Assembly: GCF_019703835.1 (NCBI RefSeq)
Contig: NZ_AP023055.1
Coordinates: forward strand, 744,001 to 808,000
DNA length: 64,000 nucleotides
Reading direction: 5' to 3'
Origin: Thaumasiovibrio subtropicus
Lineage (GTDB): Bacteria; Pseudomonadota; Gammaproteobacteria; Enterobacterales; Vibrionaceae
Shown here piece by piece: positions 24,849-31,975 of the stretch; position 1 is the stretch's first letter; the number at the start of each line of letters is the position of its first letter. The notes beneath the pieces were generated by a model. That model made no database searches and had not been told where the DNA came from. It saw only the letters and a list, made by a program, of their open reading frames with translations. A program made the translations under genes and the position numbers.

Positions 24849-26009
24849 ATGATTCAAGAGATCGCCGTAGACTGCTTAAGCGAAGGGCTCTACGTTGTCG
24901 AGATAGAAAACGCGAAGGGACGATTACGCGTTTCTCAACCAGGGCGTATTCGTTCTCTCGAGCTCGTCGAAAAGATGAAGCAAAGCGGTGTGCGTCGAGC
25001 GTGGGTCGACTTCGATCAGTCGGACTTAACCAGTTACGTGCCTAATTTACAAGGCAAACGAGAGAGGCCCAAAAAAACTGCTTCATTGAACGTAGAACTC
25101 AAGCGCGCTGAGACGATTCTTTCGGAGTCTAAAGACCTGCTGGGTAAGGCGATTGATGGATTGTATCAAGGGCGTGAAATTGATATTGAGCCAATCAATG
25201 CGCTGTCAGAGAGTATCGTTGACTCTATCGGATGTAACCCGGATGCCATTCAGTGTGTTGCTGCATTGCGTGAAAAAGACGCTTATCTGCTTGAGCACTC
25301 GCTCAATGTCTCTTTCTTGATGGTTAGTTTCGGGCGCTATTTGGGGTTTGACCACTCGGTGCTAAAGCAGTTGGCGATCGGTGGGGTGCTTCACGATGTG
25401 GGAAAAACAAAAGTAAATATCGAGGTGCTTAATAAACCAGCTCGCCTTACCGATGAAGAGTTTGAACATATGAAGCTTCATCAAGTTTTATCAGAGCCTA
25501 TCCTCGACAAAATCCCTGGACTAAGTGAAATGAGCCGACAAGTGAGCTTGTTACATCATGAGAAGTTAGATGGAACGGGTTATCCAAGAGGCTTGAAGGG
25601 CGATGAGATTTCGTTAGTGGGGCGTATGTCTGCAATCGCGGATATCTACGATGCGCTTACCGCTTCACGCTGTTACAAAGAGGCCATGAGTCCAGCGGCG
25701 GCGTTTAAGATTCTTAAGTCGATGGCACCCCATCAAATTGATGGTGATTTACTCAATGAGTTTATTCGTTGTGTCGGCGTTTATCCCGTCGGGTCACTCG
25801 TCGCTTTAAATGATGGGCGAGCTGGATTAGTTTGGGAATCTAATGAAGAAAAGCCTCTCGCGCCGATTGTAAAGTGTTTTTATTCTGTTAAGCACAAGCA
25901 TTATATTGACGTTGAAATTGTCGATGTCGCAGCGATGAAAGATCTTCGTGTTGAAGGGGGGCTCAGTCCTGGCGCTGAAAATATCGATCCTTCGCCATAC
26001 CGAAAATAA
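24849..26009 (+). CDS. HD-GYP c-di-GMP phosphodiesterase with N-terminal DUF3391-like domain
   Basis: A 386-residue cytoplasmic protein. The N-terminal region (about 1-130) resembles DUF3391, often joined to HD-GYP. The HD-GYP domain (about 135-320) has GVLHDVGKTKV (HD pair), LLHHEKLDGTGYPRGLKG (the HHE...GYP signature) and IADIYDALTASRCYK, so the catalytic and metal sites look intact. It should hydrolyse c-di-GMP. Five bases after the stop lies a full repeat copy; the natural terminator sits behind that repeat. Confidence 0.9.
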   Translation: MIQEIAVDCLSEGLYVVEIENAKGRLRVSQPGRIRSLELVEKMKQSGVRRAWVDFDQSDLTSYVPNLQGKRERPKKTASLNVELKRAETILSESKDLLGKAIDGLYQGREIDIEPINALSESIVDSIGCNPDAIQCVAALREKDAYLLEHSLNVSFLMVSFGRYLGFDHSVLKQLAIGGVLHDVGKTKVNIEVLNKPARLTDEEFEHMKLHQVLSEPILDKIPGLSEMSRQVSLLHHEKLDGTGYPRGLKGDEISLVGRMSAIADIYDALTASRCYKEAMSPAAAFKILKSMAPHQIDGDLLNEFIRCVGVYPVGSLVALNDGRAGLVWESNEEKPLAPIVKCFYSVKHKHYIDVEIVDVAAMKDLRVEGGLSPGAENIDPSPYRK

Positions 26010-26013
26010 CTCC

Positions 26014-26277
26014 TATACTCAAACCACCTCAAGATGCTTGTTCAGCGAGAGTTTCTAGGCTTGTCAACAAGGCACTGTTTTGAAGATCTAGTGGACTAAA
26101 TCAAAAAACAGTAACGACGGTGGCGAGCCTAGAAAACTCGCCCTTCGGGAAGCGACTAGCGCCCCGATTTCTGCGTTAAAGGTGTTTGAAAGGGAAATCC
26201 ATTCCTTCACACCTTCGCCTTGAACTCGACGCGCTAGGCCGCTTCTGAATCCTGCATCTTGAGGTGGTTTGAGTATA
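26014..26277. repeat. Full copy of the 264-bp palindrome-bounded repeat
   Basis: The two 24-base ends are exact inverse complements (26014-26037 and 26254-26277; left end starts TATACTCAAACCACCTC). Inside, 26045-26061 pairs with 26126-26141 (arm 1), with ACTGTTTT (26074-26081) and AAAACAGT (26105-26112) stacked within. GAAGCGACTAGCGC (26149-26162) pairs with 26231-26245 (arm 2), which contains a further hairpin (26181-26193 with 26204-26213). It has no coding content of note. It is about 95 percent alike by eye to the copy at 35863. Confidence 0.92.
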
Positions 26278-26283
26278 AAAGAT

Positions 26284-26315
26284 AAAGGCAGGTGATAATT
26301 CGCCTGCCTTTATTT
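26284..26315 (+). terminator. Terminator behind the repeat copy
   Basis: AAAGGCAGG (26284-26292) pairs with CCTGCCTTT (26303-26311), extended by a T-G pair, with ATTT after. It is probably the original terminator of the HD-GYP gene, now separated from it by the repeat. Confidence 0.75.
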
Positions 26316-26384
26316 ACTGGTATTAAAAAGGTTGAGGAGAACGACTTTATCTCGCGTTCCCTTTCCGTTTGCACGAATTTACCC

Positions 26385-26621
26385 TCAGTGAGTCAACATA
26401 TGGTAAAGCCTGTCTTTTAGGTGTGCCCGGTGTTTTTTGAGTCGATTAAAAGCCATGTCTGAGATTGGCGAGTCATTCAGCTCAAGCACCCGTATTTGTT
26501 TGTCAAGATCATCATACTGTTGGGACATCTCTTTAAAGTCGGCATTCTGCTGACGCATTTCAGCGATGCGTTCACTAAAATGTGGGAAGTCAGTCACTAA
26601 ATCATGTTTCTCACCAAGCAT
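26385..26621 (-). CDS. YdcH-like DUF465 protein
   Basis: A 78-residue all-helical charged protein: MLGEKHDLVTDFPHFSERIA, then long helices ending KHRAHLKDRLYHML. This is the DUF465/YdcH pattern of a short coiled coil of unknown function. AAGGTG precedes the ATG by five bases. It is monocistronic, divergent from aroG. Confidence 0.8.
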   Translation of the reverse strand: MLGEKHDLVTDFPHFSERIAEMRQQNADFKEMSQQYDDLDKQIRVLELNDSPISDMAFNRLKKHRAHLKDRLYHMLTH

Positions 26622-26833
26622 ATTGACACCTTATTGTTTGCTGTATCACTAAAACTATAGCAATTTGAGATCATATTTCAAAGTTTGTGTCAAGGTTGTG
26701 ATTTGAAAAAGATTTTTATAAAGGCGTCAATTTTTCGTTGCACCCATTCTTCTTTGACGTTAAGTTACTACTCAAAGCTTACATAAATTAATAATGTCGT
26801 ATCTTCAAAGGACGAATACAGGATATAAACACA

Positions 26834-27886
26834 ATGCACCAAACTGATGACGTAAGAATTCAAGAAATTAAAGAGTTACTGCCACCTGTTGCGATTCTAG
26901 AGCGTTTTCCAGCCAGTGAAAATGCAGTCGACACTGTATTTAAATCTCGTCAGGCGATTCATAATATTCTGAACGACAAGGATGATCGTTTATTAGTGAT
27001 TGTTGGCCCATGTTCAATTCATGATCCTGTGGCTGCTGTTGAGTATGGCGAAAAATTAAAAGCATTGCGCGATGAGCTTTCTGGTGATCTTGAAGTGGTC
27101 ATGCGTGTCTACTTTGAAAAGCCACGTACAACCGTTGGTTGGAAAGGTTTGATTAACGACCCTTATATGGACAACAGTTTCCAATTGAATGATGGTCTAC
27201 GTATTGGCCGTAAGCTACTGGCAGACTTGACCGATATGGGGATGCCTACAGCGACAGAATTTTTGGACATGATCACACCACAATATACTGGTGATCTCAT
27301 TAGCTGGGGTGCGATTGGCGCACGTACGACGGAATCTCAGGTTCACCGTGAACTGGCTTCTGGTTTGTCTTGCCCTGTTGGCTTCAAGAACGGCACAGAC
27401 GGGAATATCAAGATTGCCTCCGATGCGATTGGCTCTTCTAGTGCTCCTCACCACTTTTTATCAGTGACTAAATACGGTCACTCTGCCATTGTCTCCACAG
27501 CAGGCAATGAGGATTGCCATATCATTCTACGTGGTGGTAAAGAGCCGAATTACTCAGCCGTGCACGTTAATGCGATTTCAGAGCAGTTAAACAGTGCTGG
27601 CCTGCGTAATAAAGTCATGATCGATTTTAGCCATGCCAACAGTAATAAGCAGTATCAGCGTCAGCTTGTTGTGGCTGAAGACGTGAGCGGTCAAATTGCC
27701 GAGGGCAATAAGGCTATTTTTGGTGTGATGATCGAAAGTCATCTTGTCGAAGGTCGTCAAGATATCGTCGATGGTAAAGTAGAGACATATGGTCAAAGTA
27801 TCACAGATGCATGTATTGGCTGGGATGACACAGAAGCGGCATTACGTCAGCTTGCTGGCGCGGTTCGAGCGCGTAGAGAAGCGTGA
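26834..27886 (+). CDS. aroG: 3-deoxy-D-arabino-heptulosonate-7-phosphate (DAHP) synthase
   Basis: 350 residues, the same length as E. coli AroG and closely alike along its whole length. It condenses PEP and erythrose-4-P at the entry to aromatic amino-acid synthesis. Signature blocks are VIVGPCSIHDP, VYFEKPRTTVGWKGLINDP, GAIGARTTESQVHRELASG, and C-terminal HANSNKQ and ESHLVEG. The feedback specificity (Phe, Tyr or Trp) is not certain from reading alone; AroG-like overall. AGGA precedes the ATG. It is followed by a strong terminator. Confidence 0.94.
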   Translation: MHQTDDVRIQEIKELLPPVAILERFPASENAVDTVFKSRQAIHNILNDKDDRLLVIVGPCSIHDPVAAVEYGEKLKALRDELSGDLEVVMRVYFEKPRTTVGWKGLINDPYMDNSFQLNDGLRIGRKLLADLTDMGMPTATEFLDMITPQYTGDLISWGAIGARTTESQVHRELASGLSCPVGFKNGTDGNIKIASDAIGSSSAPHHFLSVTKYGHSAIVSTAGNEDCHIILRGGKEPNYSAVHVNAISEQLNSAGLRNKVMIDFSHANSNKQYQRQLVVAEDVSGQIAEGNKAIFGVMIESHLVEGRQDIVDGKVETYGQSITDACIGWDDTEAALRQLAGAVRARREA

Positions 27887-27911
27887 TTTTTAGTGACGTT
27901 GCAAGTAACGA

Positions 27912-27943
27912 AAAGCCGGTCAACTTGACCGGCTTTGTTGTTT
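27912..27943. terminator. Terminator between aroG and the HAD gene
   Basis: AAAGCCGGTCA (27912-27922) pairs with TGACCGGCTTT (27926-27936), then GTTGTTT. It lies between convergent genes. Confidence 0.9.
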
Positions 27944-27973
27944 CTCATTGCTGTTTGTTGGGCTCTTGGTTCA

Positions 27974-28675
27974 TTAGCGAAGAATGTTGTTTTCGTGTTG
28001 CCACTCCATAATCGTCCATTCTTGCATTTGAGCATGTAGCGCAAGTGCGGGATCAGGGTTAATGGCAAATGGGCGATCAACAACTTCGAGTAACGGCAGA
28101 TCATTAATTGAATCACTGTAACCGTAACAGCCTCTAAACTGTTCGGGTTGTGCGTTTATCCAAGCTTTCATGCGAGCTACTTTCCCTTTTTGGTAACTGA
28201 TTGTCCCGATCGTATTACCGGTATAAACACCTTGGTGTTTTTCAAGTTGAATCGCTAGCACGTGCTCGATATCGAGTCGTTTGGCTATCGGTTCAACAAT
28301 GTGTTCTCCTGACGCTGAAACGAGTAAAATTTGGTCCCCACGACGTCGATGCCACTCTAGGCGTTCTAGCGCTCCTGGGTAAATGGCAGGTATGATGCTC
28401 TCTTCTATAAACTCATTCACCCAGATTGAAATCTCTTGTTCACTTTTTCCCGTCAAAGGGGCGAGCGTCAGGCGCATGTAGTCTTTGATATCTAATTTGC
28501 TGTGGCGTGACTTACGTAGTTTTGCTTGGTCTTCAGTGACCAATGCAGGGTCTGCATTTTTGTTGCTGACTAAATACTCTGCCCATAGCGTTGAAGAGTC
28601 TGCCGCGATAATCGTTTCATCGAGATCGAACACGGCAAGGTAGGGCGGTTTTTTCATTGATTCAGTGGAGGTCAA
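27974..28675 (-). CDS. HAD-IB family phosphatase
   Basis: A 233-residue haloacid-dehalogenase phosphatase of the SerB-like IB class. The nucleophile motif FDLDETI (about 16-22), motif II in ILLVSASGEHIV (about 116-127), conserved Lys in QKGKVA and motif III GYSDSINDLPLL (about 180-195) are all present. The substrate is a small phosphomonoester, not determined. A TTG start is preferred because AAGGAAG lies four to seven bases upstream; the alternative ATG six codons in has no clear SD. Confidence 0.85.
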   Translation of the reverse strand: MTSTESMKKPPYLAVFDLDETIIAADSSTLWAEYLVSNKNADPALVTEDQAKLRKSRHSKLDIKDYMRLTLAPLTGKSEQEISIWVNEFIEESIIPAIYPGALERLEWHRRRGDQILLVSASGEHIVEPIAKRLDIEHVLAIQLEKHQGVYTGNTIGTISYQKGKVARMKAWINAQPEQFRGCYGYSDSINDLPLLEVVDRPFAINPDPALALHAQMQEWTIMEWQHENNILR

Positions 28676-29045
28676 ACTGTCTTCCTTTTCTATCTGTCTT
28701 TTCTTTGCTCTTGTTCACGAAATACTAGGAAGGAGGTGTGAAGAAATTCTTTCAGATATATGTATTTTTTATGCAATCGTCACAACGCGAACAGCGCAAT
28801 CTTCGAGTCATGTCTTCTTTTGGAATAAATATCAACAATTAGCGTGCTCCCGAGTCTAGATTTAGTAATGATACAAAAATAAGAGATCCCGCTTCAGGTT
28901 CATGTCAACGCGTAGTCTTCAGGGCATCAAGACAGAACTTGGAAGACTAGAGGATGAAGTACTAGCAAGTGCGGGATGAGAATTAATAATTTCATCGTTG
29001 TGCCGTTTTATAAGCACAAGGACGTTACGATGGGAGGCTTGGGCA
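28676..29045. other. Divergent intergenic region with a long-range inverted repeat
   Basis: A 370-base region between the HAD (minus) and EAL (plus) genes. ATCCCGCTT (28886-28894) has its inverse at 28968-28977 (AAGTGCGGGAT-like), enclosing a 25-codon frame (28902-28979, starts ATG TCA ACG, no good SD). An isolated AAGGAGGTG near 28730 has no well-spaced start. Nothing else was recognised. Confidence 0.35.
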
Positions 29046-29849
29046 TTGTTACAATCGAATCACTTGTCACTGGATGATGAGCCACAGATAAGGTTCTGTC
29101 AGAAGGTGGGTTATGTGTTGCGTTACCAAGGCTATGAGTTTAAAAGTGTGTTTCAGCCGATTTACAGGATAAGGGGTGACTGTTTTGGCTATGAAGCTTT
29201 GGTTCGGATCACGGATGTTGATAGTCAGTTTGTTCCACCTGACCGCTTTTTTAGCGCGATAGAGGATGATCTTGAAACGTGCATTCTTATTGATCAGTGG
29301 ACACGTAAACTGCATTTCAAAAATTACGCTCACTTCCTCAATGAAAAATCTCTCTTCATTAATGTGCTTCCGAATACCCTGATTCACGAATACGGCTCTG
29401 CCGGACATCATAGTATGAGTTTGAATCGCCAGCAGGCAGAATCCAGCGTGTTTGTTGAAGTGGTTGAATCGGCATGTGAAGACCTTTTCTCTCTCCAGTT
29501 AAGTACTCATCATTTACGCATTAAGGGATATCACATTGCGCTAGATGATTTCGGCTCTGGCTATTCAAATGCGCGCAGAGCAGCAACCTTGTGCCCAGAT
29601 ATCATAAAGATCGATCAACTGCTGCTAAGACGAATGTTCAAAGAGGCTTGCACCTTACTCGCTGACGCTGTGAGTTATGCGCGTTCTATCAATGCTCAAA
29701 TCGTGGTGGAAGGGGTTGAGACAGAAGAAGAGCTGAGTGCGATGGCTGATTTGGGCGTAGACTATGTACAAGGGTATTACTTAGGCCATCCAGCGAATCC
29801 GGTTAGTTTAAGCCATCGCCATCATCAATGTGGCGTATTAAGTTTTTAA
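29046..29849 (+). CDS. EAL-domain c-di-GMP phosphodiesterase
   Basis: 267 residues from a TTG at 29046, chosen because GGGAGG sits eight bases before it; the frame is also open from 28998. It is a stand-alone EAL domain. Catalytic residues are present: E in GYEALVRI, N in FINVLPN, E in FVEVVES, DD in LDDFGSGYSN, K in IIKID, E in VVEGVET and Q in VQGYYLGHP. It should linearise c-di-GMP to pGpG. It has no membrane segment or sensor domain. It is convergent with the ODP-type gene. Confidence 0.88.
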   Translation: MLQSNHLSLDDEPQIRFCQKVGYVLRYQGYEFKSVFQPIYRIRGDCFGYEALVRITDVDSQFVPPDRFFSAIEDDLETCILIDQWTRKLHFKNYAHFLNEKSLFINVLPNTLIHEYGSAGHHSMSLNRQQAESSVFVEVVESACEDLFSLQLSTHHLRIKGYHIALDDFGSGYSNARRAATLCPDIIKIDQLLLRRMFKEACTLLADAVSYARSINAQIVVEGVETEEELSAMADLGVDYVQGYYLGHPANPVSLSHRHHQCGVLSF

Positions 29850-29857
29850 AGCTGAAA

Positions 29858-29888
29858 AGAGCGACATCAGGTCGCTCTTGTAGTCAGA
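29858..29888. terminator. Bidirectional hairpin between EAL and ODP-type genes
   Basis: AAGAGCGAC (29858-29866) pairs with GTCGCTCTT (29872-29880). A-rich sequence on the left gives a T tract on the minus strand; the plus side has only a weak T run. Confidence 0.7.
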
Positions 29889-29912
29889 CAATACGGCGTT
29901 GGTTCCGGACGT

Positions 29913-30647
29913 TTATTTGATCGCAACGCCCACTTGAAGCTTATCAAACCACTCCAAAAAGCGTTTTACATCATCGCCTCTGAATATGCCGCCGTGCTGA
30001 GGGCAAAGAAGTTCGATATCCATCTTACTCACCCTGTTAATCCAGTCCGATTTTGCTCTGTTAGAAGGCATCCAGCGCTGATGAAAATAAGACATTTTGG
30101 GGATATGGGTTTTAAAATCTTCTACAAACATAGGGGCATCTTGTTTATCAAGCGCTGCACCAATGTCGCCGGACATGAGTATTTTCGCCGCCGGATCGTA
30201 GACATGGAAGTTACCTGAAGAGTGTAAATAGTGAGCGGGAACAAACTGTAATTCTCTACCGCCTAAATTTAAGGTACGACCCTCATCAGGAATCGGGGCA
30301 TACTCGATTTTCTGCATGCCAAAATGGCGGATGAAGCCTTCCCAAAGCCAAGGAGAATGAAGTTTGGCATTCTCAAGCGCTTGGTCCCAAAGCCCTAAAG
30401 ACGAGATAATGTCAGGATCTTGGTGAGACGCGAAAAGGTGGGTCACCTGCTCGACAGGCACTTGTCGTATAACACTGGCCAACATCGAGGAAAAAAGTTC
30501 GATACCACCAGGATCAAGGATAATCGCCTCGCCGTTATTGATGATCATATATTGGTTAGTATCAATAATTTTTTCGGGTTTATCGGGATCGCGGCCAAAC
30601 ACCAGCCAACGATGGTCTCCCTCTTTATACAGTTCTTTTGTAAGCAT
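29913..30647 (-). CDS. ODP-type di-iron metallo-beta-lactamase-fold protein, candidate oxygen sensor
   Basis: 244 residues, one MBL-fold domain like the di-iron half of flavodiiron proteins but with no flavodoxin domain. Metal ligands are HQDPD (His75, Asp77, Asp79), the AHYLHSS region (His139 or His142), SGDIG (Asp161) and CPQHGG (His218). Related oxygen-binding di-iron proteins act as sensors in chemotaxis in Treponema. AAGGA precedes the ATG. Its start overlaps the end of the upstream chemoreceptor-tip-like gene by 23 bases, a strong hint of coupled translation and joint function. Confidence 0.8.
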   Translation of the reverse strand: MLTKELYKEGDHRWLVFGRDPDKPEKIIDTNQYMIINNGEAIILDPGGIELFSSMLASVIRQVPVEQVTHLFASHQDPDIISSLGLWDQALENAKLHSPWLWEGFIRHFGMQKIEYAPIPDEGRTLNLGGRELQFVPAHYLHSSGNFHVYDPAAKILMSGDIGAALDKQDAPMFVEDFKTHIPKMSYFHQRWMPSNRAKSDWINRVSKMDIELLCPQHGGIFRGDDVKRFLEWFDKLQVGVAIK

Positions 30648-31254
30648 GGTCGTCCTTTACAATCTCTGAAAATAGCTGTAGTGAGTAGCGAACATGATGT
30701 TGAATCGCTTGGGCGGACTCTGCGACATTGGTTGCCACATTGTTTAAGGGGGCTTCGAAAACGCTGCCAGCTTGCGAGGCTTCGACACTCGACATCGTTG
30801 AAATGATTTGCGCGGTTCGAAGCGCTTTGTTTAGATGCTGTAACTCTTCATTGAGTGCTTTGGCTTCTGCACTAAACTCGGTCGCGAGCTCTCGTTGACA
30901 TTTTGCCGTCCTTTCATAGGCGGGCTTGAGGCTGCCCAAATAGGGCGCATCGGGGGCTTTTTTATAGACCCCGTTAAAATAGTCTAGTGCGGCTGTCGCT
31001 CGAGCAGACTCCGCGGCAATTTGGCTGAGGCGCTGCGCTTTTTGATTAATGGTTTGTGAGGTGGTAACCGTTGACCCTGCGAGTTCATCAATAAAGTCAG
31101 TGATGGGACGAAAACCCGCTGCGCCTTGCCCGGCGCGCAGTGCTAACGCTCTTGCGTTACTTGCAGTGAGCAAAATTTGACGCGCGATCACCATTGCTTT
31201 GTTAAGTTCACCTGCAACGACAGCAGCAATTACAAAATAATTCTTATTATGCAT
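30625..31254 (-). CDS. Soluble chemoreceptor-tip-like helical protein
   Basis: 209 residues with no membrane segment, almost wholly helical. Residues about 29-60 (LTASNARALALRAGQGAAGF, then RPITDFIDELAG) track the MCP hairpin tip LLALNAAIEAARAG...GRGF-VVADEVR-LA, though diverged. A long helical tail follows. The expected N-terminal helix of an MCP hairpin is very short. The ATG at 31254 is preferred over GTG 31260. The downstream ODP-type di-iron gene overlaps. I infer a sensor/signal pair feeding a CheA-type or other kinase; the direct partner is unknown. Confidence 0.6.
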   Translation of the reverse strand: MHNKNYFVIAAVVAGELNKAMVIARQILLTASNARALALRAGQGAAGFRPITDFIDELAGSTVTTSQTINQKAQRLSQIAAESARATAALDYFNGVYKKAPDAPYLGSLKPAYERTAKCQRELATEFSAEAKALNEELQHLNKALRTAQIISTMSSVEASQAGSVFEAPLNNVATNVAESAQAIQHHVRYSLQLFSEIVKDDHAYKRTV

Positions 31255-31378
31255 TATCACTCATCGACTTAGCTTAGTTTGTTATAACTATAGACGATGA
31301 ATCTGGTTGATTATAAGAATTGTCGCAATGGTGTTGCTTTCAGTGCATATAGTGTGAAGATCTGGCCCGTACGTCAGT

Positions 31379-31855
31379 TTAATTGATTTTGAAGAATTCT
31401 AGCGTACTCATAGAGTTATGGTCGACAAGGTGGAGCTCATGGCTGGATGCATAGCGGACAACAATATTCCCATTTAGTGGTAGTTGAGTTTTCGCTTTAC
31501 CTTGAACATTGTTTGCTCGGATTGAATGGCCGTTAAAGGTCATGTGGCCAGTCATACCGATAGCATCTTGATCTTTGAAAATGGACCAGATAAACCCGCC
31601 CTGTGGATTGATCTCAAGCTGATGGATGTGGCCTTCGTTACTTGTTGTCTTCCACTTACCCTCTGGCACATGGATATCTTCTTTGAGCTTGGCAAGCGCG
31701 AAAAGGGCACGGTGGCGCTCTTTTTCATTCTTTTGGTTTATCGCATCGCCATAGATAAAGCTGCGGTCAACCGGATTCATCTGTACGTATTTAGTGACTT
31801 CGTAGCCCAAAATGGCGAATAGAAAGAGAAATAAACCAATAACAGCGCGTTTCAA
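31379..31855 (-). CDS. Hypothetical membrane-anchored protein
   Basis: 158 residues with an N-terminal membrane anchor (about 4-22, VIGLFLFLFAILGYEVTKYV) and a periplasmic, probably beta-rich domain with GKWKTTSNEGHIHQLEI and MTGHMTFNGHSIRA stretches. A TTG start is supported by GGAA five bases upstream. No family was recognised. It is followed by a 118-base gap before the chemoreceptor-tip-like gene, so cotranscription is possible. Confidence 0.55.
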   Translation of the reverse strand: MKRAVIGLFLFLFAILGYEVTKYVQMNPVDRSFIYGDAINQKNEKERHRALFALAKLKEDIHVPEGKWKTTSNEGHIHQLEINPQGGFIWSIFKDQDAIGMTGHMTFNGHSIRANNVQGKAKTQLPLNGNIVVRYASSHELHLVDHNSMSTLEFFKIN

Positions 31856-31921
31856 GAGAGTTCCAATGTACTAGTGAATGAGCGCAGCCATACTAACTAG
31901 TTTGAATGACAAAGCAAATAG

Positions 31922-31948
31922 AAAGCGCGCCAATTTGTGCGCGCTTTT
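31922..31948. terminator. Bidirectional terminator after ovoA
   Basis: AAAGCGCGC (31922-31930) pairs with GCGCGCTTT (31939-31947), with A- and T-rich flanks. Confidence 0.8.
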
Positions 31949-31975
31949 AGGTATTTTATCAATTAGCTAGATGAG

